64,000 nucleotides of DNA from Streptomyces prunicolor NBRC 13075 (GCF_000367365.1 NZ_BARF01000092.1:2528-66527), one strand, 5' to 3'. Positions 9,171 to 17,941 are shown, counted from the first letter of the stretch. Notes: generated from the sequence alone by a model not told the origin. Numbers and translations are program-made.

Positions 9171-10367
9171 ATGGATGTACGCGATGAGTTGATGGAGGGG
9201 CAGCGGGTCATTCCGCGCCTCGGACGAGTCGTCGAGGTGAGCCGGGCACATCCGCCGTACGCGGTGCTCGACCCGGTGGGAGCTGAGGTCGAGCCGGTCA
9301 CGGCGTTTCTGCGGGACCTGGCGCTCGGGGATTCCAGCCCGCTGACCTGCCGGAGCTACGGCTACGGGATGCTGCGGTGGTTCCGCCTGCTTTGGCTGCT
9401 GGGCACTGGGTGGGACCGCGCGACGGAGTCCGAGGTCGCGGTGCTGACGGGTTGGCTTCGCTCGGCGGCCAACCCGCAGCGCCAGCGGCACAGGGCCAAC
9501 GCGCCGGTGGCCGGGGCGGTCAATCTCCGCACGGGCAAGGCGTCTCTGGGGGCGGGGTACGCGCCACGCACGATCAACCATGCCCTGACGGTGATCAGCG
9601 GGTTCTACGAGTTCCACGCCCATCAGGGGCGAGGTCCGGTCGTGAACCCGGTGCCGCACTCGTCGCAGCGGCGCCGGGCTCTGGGGCACCGTAGTCCGCT
9701 GGAGCCTACGCCGTTGGTCGGACGGGCCCGGTTGCGGCAGCGGGTGCCCGACCGGCCGCCGCGCTCCATTCCCGACCGGCTGTGGGACGAGCTGTTCGCC
9801 GCGATGAACTGCGACCGGGACCGGGCGCTGCTGGAGATCTACGTCTCCAGCGGTGCCCGTGCCGAGGAACTCCTCGGCATCGCGGTCGGTGATATCGGCT
9901 GGTCCGGGCAGCGCATCTACGTGATCACCAAAGGCACGCGGGCCAGGGAAGCGGTGCCGGTCTCCCCGCAGGGGCTGTTCCGCCTGGCCCTCTATCTCGA
10001 CACGGCGGGCACGCCCACCGGGGGTGCACCGGTCTGGCGGACCATCCGCGGACCCGAGCGTCCACTGACCTACTGGGCGATGCGCCGTGTCATGCAGCGG
10101 GCGAACACGCTGCTGGGCACGAACTGGTCCCTTCACGATCTGCGGCACACCGCCGCTTACCGCATGGCCAACAGCGGGAAACTCACACTCCCCGAAGTTC
10201 AGACGATCATGCGGCACTCCGACATCCACACCACCAGCCGCTATCTGGCCGTGCACATCGAGGAGCTCTTCGACAAGCTCACCGAGCACTACTCCGCGCC
10301 CCGGCCGCCACGGCACTACCCCGCGGGCTACGCCACGGCGGACATCGAGGCGGTCTTCGGTGGCTGA
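9171..10367 (+). CDS. tnpA: Tyrosine recombinase TnpA (Tn554-like)
   Basis: 398 residues when started at ATG 9171, which has GGGAG six bases upstream; an upstream open frame back to 8925 belongs to the disrupted host gene. The C-terminal catalytic domain shows the first Arg in YVSSGARAEELLG, the box HDLRHTAAYR and a His/Tyr pair in MRHSDIHTTSRYL, so all core catalytic residues are present. The N-terminal SAM-like core-binding domain covers about residues 25-150. It cuts and rejoins DNA through a Tyr-linked intermediate. Its stop overlaps the start of the second recombinase by eight bases. Homology level to Tn554 TnpA cannot be judged without a search. Confidence 0.85.
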   Translation: MDVRDELMEGQRVIPRLGRVVEVSRAHPPYAVLDPVGAEVEPVTAFLRDLALGDSSPLTCRSYGYGMLRWFRLLWLLGTGWDRATESEVAVLTGWLRSAANPQRQRHRANAPVAGAVNLRTGKASLGAGYAPRTINHALTVISGFYEFHAHQGRGPVVNPVPHSSQRRRALGHRSPLEPTPLVGRARLRQRVPDRPPRSIPDRLWDELFAAMNCDRDRALLEIYVSSGARAEELLGIAVGDIGWSGQRIYVITKGTRAREAVPVSPQGLFRLALYLDTAGTPTGGAPVWRTIRGPERPLTYWAMRRVMQRANTLLGTNWSLHDLRHTAAYRMANSGKLTLPEVQTIMRHSDIHTTSRYLAVHIEELFDKLTEHYSAPRPPRHYPAGYATADIEAVFGG

Positions 10368-12816
10368 CCTGACGCGCCCCACCACCGGAGTCAGCCGCCG
10401 CCACGTCCAGGTCAGCGACGAGCCCGGCTTCGCCGGCCGCTTCGTCGCAGGCCAGATCGAGGCCCGCCCGGCCTCCCCGACCACACGGCCCCGCCCCTTC
10501 GGTGACCTGTCCACCGCCTCGTCACAGCGCATCGGCGAACTCGCGCACGACGTCTGTACAGCAGCTGCCGCGCAGACCGCCGATCAGCACCGGGCTTCAA
10601 CCCGGCGTGTCCTGGCCTACCTTGACCGGTTCGAGGGCAGCACCTGGCAGCGCCGCTGGGACGCCAGCCCACTGGGCCGGGGCGATATCAACGCCGCTGA
10701 CCTGGGCACCAACCGGTACGGGCAGAACTACAGCATCGGCATCAAGACGCTGTTCTGCCTGCGGATCGTCCAGCCCACGCTGCTGGTGATGAAGAAGCAC
10801 AACTTCAACGGGTTCGCCGACCAGTTCATCGCTGCCCAGAAGGACCCGCTGCTGGAGAAGTACGCCGAACACGTCACCGCCCATGACATGTCCTGGCCGC
10901 ACAAACGTGAAGCGCTCTTCGACGTGTGCTGTCTGCTCGCGGTCCAGGGCATCGGCTTCGCGGATCTCACCCCTGCGGCCCTGCTTCACCACGCCCACGA
11001 ATCGCGGAAGGCCAAAGCCGTCCTGCGGCCGGGCAAGAAGGACGCCAACGTGTTCTCCGGTCGCGCTTCCTGGAACGTCCTCCACGCGATGGGGCACTTC
11101 TCGCCCAGCACACCCGCCACCATGCGTCAGGCCCTGCACCGCGGCCAGCTCACCCTCGAGGAACTCGTCGACCGTCACACCATCCGCAACCAGAGCGTCC
11201 GCCGGCTCCTGCTCGACTACTTCCACCGCCGCAAGGCCGACACCGACTACGCCTCCCTGGTCAATATCGTCCGACACCTCGCCCACGACTTCTGGGCCGG
11301 CATCGAAGAGATCAACCCCGAGCAAGCCGATCTGAGCATCCCGGCTGACCTCTACAGCGCCTGGCGCAAGAAGATCGGCATCCGCAAGGACGGCAAGCCC
11401 CGCATCGGCGTCGACGCCATCGTCATCGCCGTCCGCAGTTTCTACTACGACCTGCACACCTGGGCCGCCGACGACCCCGACCGCTGGGCCCCCTGGGTCG
11501 CCTCGTGTCCTGTCTCGCCCAGCGAACTGCGCGGACTGGCAAAGCGCCGCCGCCGGATCAACGAGCGGTCCGCCGACCGAACCCGACAGCGCCAGCCGCT
11601 CCTGCCACTTCTCGTCCGACACGTCGAAGAGCGCTACGACCACACCCGCACTCTCCTGGAACAGGCATCAGCATCAGCCGGCAACGCGCCCTTCACTCAC
11701 GTCGGCCGCACCTACCGCCGCGTCCTGACCGAGGAGGATCTCACGCTCGCCCGCGGCGGCCACCGCACGCCTGTCCGTGTCCGGGACGACACCGGGCAGC
11801 TGATCCAGATCGAAGCAGAGGAGGAGACAGCCTTCTGGGACTGGGCCGCGGTCGAGACCTTGCGCCACTCGGGCGTCCGCATCGAGGAGATGTGCGAAAT
11901 CAGTCACCTCAGCATCCGTCACTACCAGCGCAGCAGCGGCGAGATGATCGCCCTCCTGGTCGTCAGCCCGTCCAAGACCGACCGTGAGCGCGTCATCCCG
12001 ATGTCCGCCGAGCTGTTCCACGTCATCGCCTCCGTCATCCGACGGCACACGCGCGACGGAAACCCCGTCCCGCTCCTGCGCCGCTTCGACCCGCACGACA
12101 AGGTCTGGAGCCCTCCGATGCCGTTCCTGTTCCAGCGCAAGATCGGCTCCACCCGCAGCGTGATCAGCCCCGTAACCGTCCTGAGCATGCTCGAACGACG
12201 CGGCAAGGACCTCGCTGAACGCCATCCCGCGTTCCGCTCAGTCAAGTTCACCCCGCACGACTTCCGAAGAATCTTCACCACCGAGCTCGTCAACAGCGGA
12301 CTCCCCATCCACATCGGCGCCGCCCTGCTCGGCCACCTCAACATCCAGACAACACGTGGCTACGTCGCCGTCTTCGATGAAGACGTCGTCCGCCACTACC
12401 TCACCCACCTCAACGAACGTCGCCGGCTCCGCTCCGACGACGAATACCGCGACGTCACCAGCGACGAGTGGGACGAGTTCGAAGAGCACTTCGACAAGCG
12501 CAAGGTAGAACTCGGCGCATGCGGACGCCCCTATGGCACCCCCTGCCAGCACGAACACGCCTGCATCCGCTGCCCCATGCTCCAAGTCAGCCCGAAGATG
12601 ATCAGCCGACTCGACGACCTCGAAACCGACCTCATCACCCGCCGAGCCCGCGCCAAAGCCGAGGGCTGGGCCGGCGAGATCGAAGGACTCGACCTCACCC
12701 TCCAGATCCTCCGCACCAAACGGGACGACACCCGCCGCCGCACCCACCGCCCCACCGTCGACCTCGGTATCCCCGTCCCCCGAACACCGGCAGACCCGGA
12801 TGGCGGATCGGCGTAG
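10360..12816 (+). CDS. tnpB: Large tyrosine recombinase TnpB (Tn554-like)
   Basis: 818 residues from a GTG at 10360 inside the end of tnpA, so translation is coupled. A long N-terminal helical region precedes a catalytic domain with ETLRHSGVRIEEMCE (Arg I) near 505, HDFRRIFTTELV near 635 and GHLNIQTTRGYVAV with the nucleophile Tyr near 670. The C-terminus has a Cys/His cluster (CGRPYGTPCQHEHACIRC) of the zinc-ribbon type usual in these long recombinases, then a helical tail. It is expected to act together with TnpA in excision and insertion. Larger than Tn554 TnpB (about 630 residues). Confidence 0.85.
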   Translation: MADLTRPTTGVSRRHVQVSDEPGFAGRFVAGQIEARPASPTTRPRPFGDLSTASSQRIGELAHDVCTAAAAQTADQHRASTRRVLAYLDRFEGSTWQRRWDASPLGRGDINAADLGTNRYGQNYSIGIKTLFCLRIVQPTLLVMKKHNFNGFADQFIAAQKDPLLEKYAEHVTAHDMSWPHKREALFDVCCLLAVQGIGFADLTPAALLHHAHESRKAKAVLRPGKKDANVFSGRASWNVLHAMGHFSPSTPATMRQALHRGQLTLEELVDRHTIRNQSVRRLLLDYFHRRKADTDYASLVNIVRHLAHDFWAGIEEINPEQADLSIPADLYSAWRKKIGIRKDGKPRIGVDAIVIAVRSFYYDLHTWAADDPDRWAPWVASCPVSPSELRGLAKRRRRINERSADRTRQRQPLLPLLVRHVEERYDHTRTLLEQASASAGNAPFTHVGRTYRRVLTEEDLTLARGGHRTPVRVRDDTGQLIQIEAEEETAFWDWAAVETLRHSGVRIEEMCEISHLSIRHYQRSSGEMIALLVVSPSKTDRERVIPMSAELFHVIASVIRRHTRDGNPVPLLRRFDPHDKVWSPPMPFLFQRKIGSTRSVISPVTVLSMLERRGKDLAERHPAFRSVKFTPHDFRRIFTTELVNSGLPIHIGAALLGHLNIQTTRGYVAVFDEDVVRHYLTHLNERRRLRSDDEYRDVTSDEWDEFEEHFDKRKVELGACGRPYGTPCQHEHACIRCPMLQVSPKMISRLDDLETDLITRRARAKAEGWAGEIEGLDLTLQILRTKRDDTRRRTHRPTVDLGIPVPRTPADPDGGSA

Positions 12817-12849
12817 GGGGAAGTCCTGTGGCGTCCGATGGCCATTTCG

Positions 12850-12883
12850 TTGAAGAGGGCAGCTGGCTGACTGCCCCCTTCAA
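12850..12883. terminator. Hairpin terminator between convergent genes
   Basis: TTGAAGAGGGCAG (12850-12862) pairs with CTGCCCCCTTCAA (12871-12883) with one mismatch and an eight-base loop. It sits 33 bp after the tnpB stop and 30 bp after the stop of the opposing hydrolase gene, so it can serve both. There is no T-run, as is common in Streptomyces. Confidence 0.7.
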
Positions 12884-12913
12884 CGCGTTAGCTGGCGGTT
12901 GTGCCTTCTGGGG

Positions 12914-13810
12914 TCAGACGGTCAGTTGATCGAGGATGCTGGTCACCTCCGACGGTTTGAGCAGAAACCCGACGTGGCTGGTGACCAGGGTGTGCACGTC
13001 GTATGGGTTGTCGGGCGTCAGGGCGTCGGCTTCGGCGATCAGACGGTTCTGCATGGCCACGGGAAGCGACCGGTCGTCGGTGAGACGGATGTAGGTGCGG
13101 GCGATGGTGCCCCAGGTTGCGGCGTGGCCGCGTGCGTCGGACATCATCACCGCCAGGGACTCGTCCGGCTGGAGGATGTTGAGGAAGGCCCGGAACTGTT
13201 CATCGGTACCGTCCGCCATGATCGCCGCCTTGAGTGCGGCGAGCAGGGTCGGGTCGGCGGTGCGGTAGTTGGCCCGGCCGACGCCGAGTTCGCCGGGGTC
13301 GCCGACGTTCAGCGCGGCCAGTGGAGCCAGCAGGTTTTCGCCGAACTCGGGCTCCTGCATGTACTCGATGGGGTTCGCGCGCTGCACGCACGACCACGCG
13401 GAGATGTAGACGAGTCGGCTCACCTGGTCAGGGATCGTGTTGCCCACCCCGGTGATGGTGGTGCCGCCGAGACTGGCGCCCACGAGTACCACCGGCCCGT
13501 GCTCGGCCACTCGTCGGACGACGTCGGCGACCATGTCGATGTTGTCCTGCAGGGTGACCCCAGCCAGTGTCGACGGTTCGGCCGCCCACGTGTCGAGGTC
13601 CTGCGGGGCCTGGTAGGCGGCCGGGTACTGGGCGTCGAAGCCGTGCCCCGGCAGGTCGACGGCAAAGCTGCGATGGCCGAGCAGCGCCAGTTCACGCTGG
13701 ACGGGAGCCCACATCAGCGAGCTGGAGCAAGAGCCGTGCACGAGTACGAAAGTGGGATTCGCGTCGCGGGCCTGCTGCGGAGAGGAGGAGTTGGTGGAGA
13801 GGGATGTCAT
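12914..13810 (-). CDS. Alpha/beta-hydrolase (esterase-like), transposon cargo
   Basis: 298 residues from the ATG at 13810. It has the oxyanion region FVLVHGSCSSSLMW near residue 20, the nucleophile elbow GASLGG near 110 (catalytic Ser), and a C-terminal TSHVGFLLKP that supplies the catalytic His. The lid segment and length fit the EstC/salicylate-esterase branch of the alpha/beta-hydrolase fold. Substrate unknown. It lies inside the Tn554-like element, opposite to the recombinases, so it is probably a passenger gene. No strong ribosome site is visible upstream of the chosen start. Confidence 0.8.
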   Translation of the reverse strand: MTSLSTNSSSPQQARDANPTFVLVHGSCSSSLMWAPVQRELALLGHRSFAVDLPGHGFDAQYPAAYQAPQDLDTWAAEPSTLAGVTLQDNIDMVADVVRRVAEHGPVVLVGASLGGTTITGVGNTIPDQVSRLVYISAWSCVQRANPIEYMQEPEFGENLLAPLAALNVGDPGELGVGRANYRTADPTLLAALKAAIMADGTDEQFRAFLNILQPDESLAVMMSDARGHAATWGTIARTYIRLTDDRSLPVAMQNRLIAEADALTPDNPYDVHTLVTSHVGFLLKPSEVTSILDQLTV

Positions 13811-14481
13811 ACGGGGCAGTCCAATGTCCGGTGGGCGGCACGGCGGGCATGCCGGATGGGCTGATGCCGGCCGGTGAGCCGCCGAAGCTAAAGCAGAATG
13901 GGCGCGCCTGTCACCAGACGCAGCGCGGTTCAGTGGCCAGGCGCACACAGGCCGGTAGCTACGGTCAACCAGCGCGTGCCAGCCGGTCAGGGACAGCACA
14001 GGGCGTGGAAGCACTTACCGGCAACGATGCGCGACGGCGGACAGGGCCGAGCGATACCCGCAGGGCGGTGCCGTGAGACCGCGGTGGTCTCCTGCGGGTT
14101 CCTCGACTGACACCGGTCGCTGAGCGACTGCGGCGGCAGACGTCTTAGGCGGTCCGAACGCGGACGAAGATGTAGGACATGACAAAACCCTATCTGATCA
14201 CGGGTTGCTGCCGAAGCCCAATGATGACCTCGGTGGTGCACCGCCGTGATCCGCAGTCAGGCGATGCTCACGAACTTCGAGGGCTCTGAGGTGCTTGCCC
14301 ATTCGGCACACGTCACAGACTGGGCCGACCCATGATCGCAACGTGTGCGCGAGTCACTACCGCATTCTTTGCGACAGCGCCGTCAACACTGTCGTGGAGC
14401 GTGAACAAGACCACGCCTCTCGTTCCGAGCAGACCCAGTGATCCACAGCGCAGCCCGATCGAGTGAAGTGCAGAGAAGCAC
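13811..14481. other. Gene-free right part of the transposon with a nested stem-loop
   Basis: No open frame here has convincing codon bias or domain pattern. CCCGCAGG (14057-14064) can pair with CCTGCGGG (14091-14098), enclosing GAGACC (14075-14080) paired with GGTCTC (14086-14091, one base shared with the outer arm). This sits upstream of the hydrolase gene and could be a leader structure or a recombination-related site. Confidence 0.4.
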
Positions 14482-14854
14482 CGACTGCTGGCGGGCCGCG
14501 AAGGAAGGCGACGAGCAGGACAAGGCCGCTTGGCTGGAGGCCAAGCGGGCCGAAGAGCAGGCCGAATCCGAAGCCTGGTCGGAGCAGTACCGGATGGCGC
14601 CGCTGGAGGGAAGCGAGCGGGCCGTCGCCTGGGGCGTGCGCTGTCGCCACCAGGTCCTGGCCGCCGCCTACACCGCCCTGGTTCTCGAAGGTGAGACCAG
14701 CGAGACGGAGTGGGTGGCAATCGAGGAGACCGCTCGCACCATCACCCGCGCCGGGTGGTGGATCGACCAGCGCTCCTCCGAACCCGGCGACCTCACCGAG
14801 CTGCTCCAGGCCGCCACCGAGACCGACCGGCCCACCGAGGACCCCTACTTGTGA
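14482..14854 (+). pseudogene. 3' part of the conserved gene interrupted by the transposon
   Basis: The frame DCWRAAKEGDEQ, then AAWLEAKRAEEQAES, RCRHQVLAAAYTALV and ITRAGWWIDQR to TDRPTEDPYL is strongly coding and lacks its own plausible start: the first in-frame ATG (14438) lies in transposon sequence without a ribosome site. It completes the protein begun at 8925. The family usually sits among conjugation genes in Streptomyces elements; its biochemical role is unknown. A terminator follows the stop. Confidence 0.75.
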
Positions 14855-14860
14855 CCGCCC

Positions 14861-14882
14861 GGTGCCCGCTTCTGCGGGCACC
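14861..14882 (+). terminator. Perfect hairpin terminator
   Basis: GGTGCCCGC (14861-14869), loop TTCT, GCGGGCACC (14874-14882): a perfect nine-base stem seven bases after the stop of the split gene. Confidence 0.75.
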
Positions 14883-15151
14883 GACTCTCCCCTCCCCGTC
14901 CAGTGATTTGAAGACCCTCCTCGCCTGGGGACGATGAGGAGCTGCTCGCCGACGTGCGCGACCGACCGGTGGATCGCGCTGTGACCCCTCGTAGGGGCGA
15001 GAACGGTCGGGGCAGTACGAGCGCGTAGGCATGTACTCCGGGGTGCCCCCTCGCAGGGGCCCGGTCGGCCTGCAGATGCCCATGGCTCAGCGTTGGGATT
15101 TCGCGCCCGGCAGCCCCGTGACGCCGTGTGCCCTGCAGGTGGACTTCTCCC
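14883..15151. other. Intergenic region with two small similar palindromes
   Basis: No gene seen. CCCCTCGTAGGGG near 14983 and CCCCTCGCAGGGG near 15046 are near-identical small palindromes about 60 bp apart; they may be protein-binding sites or just chance in GC-rich DNA. Confidence 0.3.
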
Positions 15152-16171
15152 CTATGTCCCGCTGCCAACGCGCAGCCCTGCGAACAGACTGACCGCCCGG
15201 GCGTTTGGGAACCCTTCGGAGGGCAGCCGACGCAGGATCGTCTGCCAGACGTCGGTCGGAAGGGAGGAGGGCGGCCGTTCCCGGGCGGTCTGCAACTCCA
15301 GCAGGACCGTCTTGCCCATGTCTGCGAGGGTGAAGTCCTGCTTGCCGGCGTGGCTTTCGTCGGTGTCGCCGCGGAACCTCGTGAGTTCCAGGGACAGCCC
15401 GAACACCGGGTCGAGGAGGGCGGAGATGATGTGGTGCGGCCCCGGTCCTTGGTCGGGTACCTGCGAACACCGGAGAACCAGTCGCGCCACGTCGAATGCG
15501 GCACGCCTGTAGCCGTCGACGAGGAAGGTGTTGGCGACGGTGTGCAGCAGGGCGATGCGACGGAGCAGGCCGCTGCCCAGCCACGCCCCGCGGCGCTGCA
15601 CACGGACGAAACGGTCGTCCTCGTCGTCCCACATGGATTGGTGCTCGCGTTCGGCCTCAGTCCACCCCCGTGGTGAGGAGCGCCAGCAGTGCTGTACTCC
15701 GTCGAGCCACTCGTCGAGCATGCGTCTCTCGGCGCTGCGCCATACGGTCGAGGGCAGCCCGGTCAGCCGCAGGCGGGCCTGAGCACCGAGTACACGCAGC
15801 TCGATACCGGTCTGGGACCTCCGGACAATCCTCAGCCCGGGAACCCCGTATACCTCGCTGCCTGGCGTATAGGTGGGAAGGAGGTTGAAGAGGATCTCGG
15901 CGGCGCGTTCCTCGCTCTCGACGCACAAGTTGATCCGTGTGCGCTCCGGATGAACCGCCGTGATGCCGAGCGGGAAGCGCGTGTAGACGTTGCGGAACTC
16001 CAGGAGTCCGAGGAGAACGCGAGCCTCCAGCCGCTCCTGGGCCGGGGCCTGGGCGGATGGAAGAGGCACTGCTCCGGAGGGGAGTCGGCTGAGGGCGCGT
16101 TGAGCGTGCTGCCAGCTCTCGCCGGTGTAGAGACACCGCAGTTGGACGGTTTCCTGCGTGAACTCACTCAT
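15152..16171 (-). CDS. Conserved hypothetical protein, 339 residues
   Basis: Starts at ATG 16171, preceded on its strand by GGAGAG; an in-frame ATG at 16183 lacks this. The N-terminus carries LRCLYTGESWQHAQRAL, a motif I associate with Streptomyces accessory hypothetical proteins. The rest is alpha/beta with NLLPTYTPGSEVYGVPGLRI and a helical second half (LLRRIALLHTVANTF). No signal peptide or membrane segment and no catalytic motif. It is monocistronic, opposite to the surrounding conjugation genes, so probably a later insertion or a separately regulated accessory gene. Confidence 0.65.
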   Translation of the reverse strand: MSEFTQETVQLRCLYTGESWQHAQRALSRLPSGAVPLPSAQAPAQERLEARVLLGLLEFRNVYTRFPLGITAVHPERTRINLCVESEERAAEILFNLLPTYTPGSEVYGVPGLRIVRRSQTGIELRVLGAQARLRLTGLPSTVWRSAERRMLDEWLDGVQHCWRSSPRGWTEAEREHQSMWDDEDDRFVRVQRRGAWLGSGLLRRIALLHTVANTFLVDGYRRAAFDVARLVLRCSQVPDQGPGPHHIISALLDPVFGLSLELTRFRGDTDESHAGKQDFTLADMGKTVLLELQTARERPPSSLPTDVWQTILRRLPSEGFPNARAVSLFAGLRVGSGT

Positions 16172-16583
16172 GGCTCTCCGCACATCTCGGCCCAGGATGT
16201 GGATGTGTGAGACCCATGGGGGTTGCTGTGTACATCGGTTGAGGTGACCGGTTCACCCGAGCGTGGAGACGAAGGGGCCGAGGAATCTCCGGGGAGCGGT
16301 GGTCGCGCCGCGCGTTCGACTCTAACTCACTGTGGTCAGCCTGCTTGTTGACAACGCCGCGCTGTCACCCGGAAGGGTGGGTGACGGGTCTGCCGGTACA
16401 TGGCGACGACCGCCTCGGACTTGGCCATTCACCGGGAAGCCGTTGCAACTCCATGTTTCGGCATGCACTGTGACTACTTAAGCGTCAAGCTATACGCGTC
16501 GCGCCGCTGACGCCCACAGCACGCAGGACCCGCGCTTTGAGGCGCAGGCCCTGTGTGTGATCGGCAGCCGCGATCCTCTGGCG
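16172..16583. other. Intergenic region, no gene seen
   Basis: No convincing frame. A comparatively AT-rich pocket around 16465-16500 could hold the promoter or leader of the gene at 15152-16171, but no clear -35/-10 pair can be picked. Confidence 0.3.
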
Positions 16584-16616
16584 CCCCTTCCCGGACCTAC
16601 CGAATCCGGGAAGGGG
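16584..16616 (-). terminator. Perfect hairpin terminator abutting a small ORF
   Basis: CCCCTTCCCGGA (16584-16595) and TCCGGGAAGGGG (16605-16616) form a perfect 12-base stem with a nine-base loop, directly adjoining the stop codon of the 54-codon gene on the minus strand. Confidence 0.8.
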
Positions 16617-16781
16617 TCAGAGAAGGCTGACGAACTTGGTGGTCAGCGACGTCACGGCAGCACTAGCAGCGGCCATGCCCATCGCCTGGAACCAGCGGTT
16701 GTGGATGACACCCACAAGCCGCCGGCGTAACCGATCCGTCAACCCTTCATGGCCTGCCTGATCTTGTCGGCTTTCAGGCAT
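16617..16781 (-). CDS. Small single-pass membrane peptide, 54 residues
   Basis: ATG at 16781 with a GAGAGAGG ribosome site on its strand. Residues 1-25 are charged (MPESRQDQAGHEG, then DRLRRRL); the C-terminal ~24 residues (WFQAMGMAAASAAVTSLTTK) are hydrophobic enough for one membrane pass with a short end FVSLL. Start signal plus an abutting perfect terminator argue that it is a real gene. Small hydrophobic peptides include type I toxins, holin-like and regulatory peptides; nothing here decides between them. Confidence 0.55.
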   Translation of the reverse strand: MPESRQDQAGHEGLTDRLRRRLVGVIHNRWFQAMGMAAASAAVTSLTTKFVSLL

Positions 16782-17206
16782 ATCTGCCTCTCTCGTGGTC
16801 TTGCGTGGAGTCCCGGCCGGATTGCCGAAACGCATGAGGAGAGAGTGTCGATATACCAGTGCGCCACCGGCCAGCATAGGAACCGTGCCGCCTTGAGGCA
16901 GTCGTTTCACGGGAATTGACGGTGTGCGGGTGCGGAATGCGGCGGCTGAACTTCAGGTGTTCGTATGCACGGCCCCGACATCCCGTGGCGAGGGCGAAGC
17001 CGACGTGCACAAACTGCCGCAGAGGACGACGTCGGACAAGACGGCTGCGAAGAAGGCGTCCACCAAGAGGACACCGCCGCGAAGACCCCGAGGATGGCGG
17101 CGCCGCGAAAGCCCCGGCGCCGCGCCTTACCCTGGCAAACGCCAAGCCGAGCGCCTGGGTAGCTACCAGAAGTGAGAGCGCGCAGCGGACACACGGTTCG
17201 CCCTGG
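16782..17206. other. Possible decayed histone-like sequence
   Basis: On the + strand near 17025-17110 adjoining frames encode Lys/Ala-rich pieces: SDKTAAKKASTKRT in one frame and AAKTPRMAAPRKPRRRA in the next. These resemble the lysine-rich tails of actinobacterial HU proteins (HupS type), split by a frame change. No globular HU domain is visible, so it is at best a remnant. The leader and promoter of the membrane peptide gene should also lie here. Confidence 0.25.
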
Positions 17207-17692
17207 CTACGCCAGCGGCCCGAGAGCGACATCCGCCCCGCACTCGGTACAGGGCACGGCGCCAGGACTGCGCAGGACCTCAAGCGCGGCGAATACGTCC
17301 AGCTCCTCAGCATCCCGGGGTGCCTCTTCGCAGTCCCAGACGTGCACGATGGGCGCGGCGGGTCGACATCCTATGGCCGGGGTCCACTGGATCTTCCACG
17401 CCCACCGGTCGACTGCCTGAGCTGTTGGCTCCTCGCGGCGCAGTGGGTAGGTGGGGACAGCGTCGTACCGGACGCCGTCGATTGGGTACGCCTGGCCAGG
17501 GGTGAGCCAGACGCGGTACTCGCGCGGCTCGACAGTCTCGGCGTCGGGGTTGTCGGCCCACATGGGCAGGGCTACCCAGTACATCCACCCCGCCCTGGCG
17601 AACTGTCCTCGCGCGTGTAGCCGACCTCGTAGCCCCTGCCCATCGGGCAGGAGCACCCGAACCTCCGGGGGCGGTGGTTCAGCGCTCGGCAT
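17207..17692 (-). CDS. DUF6233-like protein
   Basis: 161 residues. The C-terminal part (IVHVWDCEEAPRDA... VPCTECGADVALGPL) follows the DUF6233 pattern of a VHVxxC strand and a later CxxC...LG segment, suggesting a metal-binding site of three Cys (WDC, CTEC). The N-terminal half (VRVLLPDGQGLRGRLHARG) is a beta-rich region with several Trp. It begins nine bases after the stop of the upstream gene, so it is third in a minus-strand operon. These small proteins are common in Streptomyces accessory regions; role unknown. Confidence 0.6.
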   Translation of the reverse strand: MPSAEPPPPEVRVLLPDGQGLRGRLHARGQFARAGWMYWVALPMWADNPDAETVEPREYRVWLTPGQAYPIDGVRYDAVPTYPLRREEPTAQAVDRWAWKIQWTPAIGCRPAAPIVHVWDCEEAPRDAEELDVFAALEVLRSPGAVPCTECGADVALGPLA

Positions 17693-17701
17693 GCGGGCCC
17701 A

Positions 17702-17941
17702 CTAGCTCTTGGACCGGGAACCGCCGTCCGATCCCGTCCCGACGACGCGCCCCCGCTCCCAGGCCATAAGTACACGTTCGTTCCCGTCAGCGTCCTCGGT
17801 CAGGCGGATGACGACCTTCTCGTCGCTGCCGTAGAGCCCGACCCAGTCCCACCAGGTTCGACGGGCTGTCGCACCGTCGGCCCACACCCCGGAAACCGCC
17901 GGCCCGCCGGTCGCGAACTGGAGTCGGACCAGGTGTGTCAC
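17702..17941 (-). CDS. Small hypothetical protein, 79 residues
   Basis: GTG start at 17941 overlaps the upstream gene's TGA (GTGA), the usual sign of coupled translation. The sequence THLVRLQFATGGPAVSGVWA then RRTWWDWVGLYG and VVIRLTEDADGNERVL is a compact beta-rich domain with a Ser/Lys end. Middle gene of a three-gene minus-strand operon. No known family recognised. Confidence 0.65.
   Translation of the reverse strand: MTHLVRLQFATGGPAVSGVWADGATARRTWWDWVGLYGSDEKVVIRLTEDADGNERVLMAWERGRVVGTGSDGGSRSKS

Larger units (their letters stand above)
9098..14489. mobile_element. Tn554-like tyrosine-recombinase transposon
   Basis: About 5.4 kb, bounded by CGACTGCT at 9098-9105 and 14482-14489. Gene order is two overlapping tyrosine recombinases (398 and 818 residues) at the left end, then a cargo alpha/beta hydrolase in the opposite direction, then ~670 bp without a gene. 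The recombinase pair with a large second protein is the TnpA/TnpB layout of Tn554-type elements, which lack long terminal inverted repeats. No tnpC is visible. The ends are defined by the reading frame of the interrupted host gene. A CTGCAC lies 7-8 bases inside each end in inverted orientation, possibly a recombinase arm site. Confidence 0.75.

Noticed and set aside
14883-15060. Possible repeat array (CCCCTCGyAGGGG pair)
   Set aside because: Only two short copies with unrelated flanks; not a CRISPR or iteron array.
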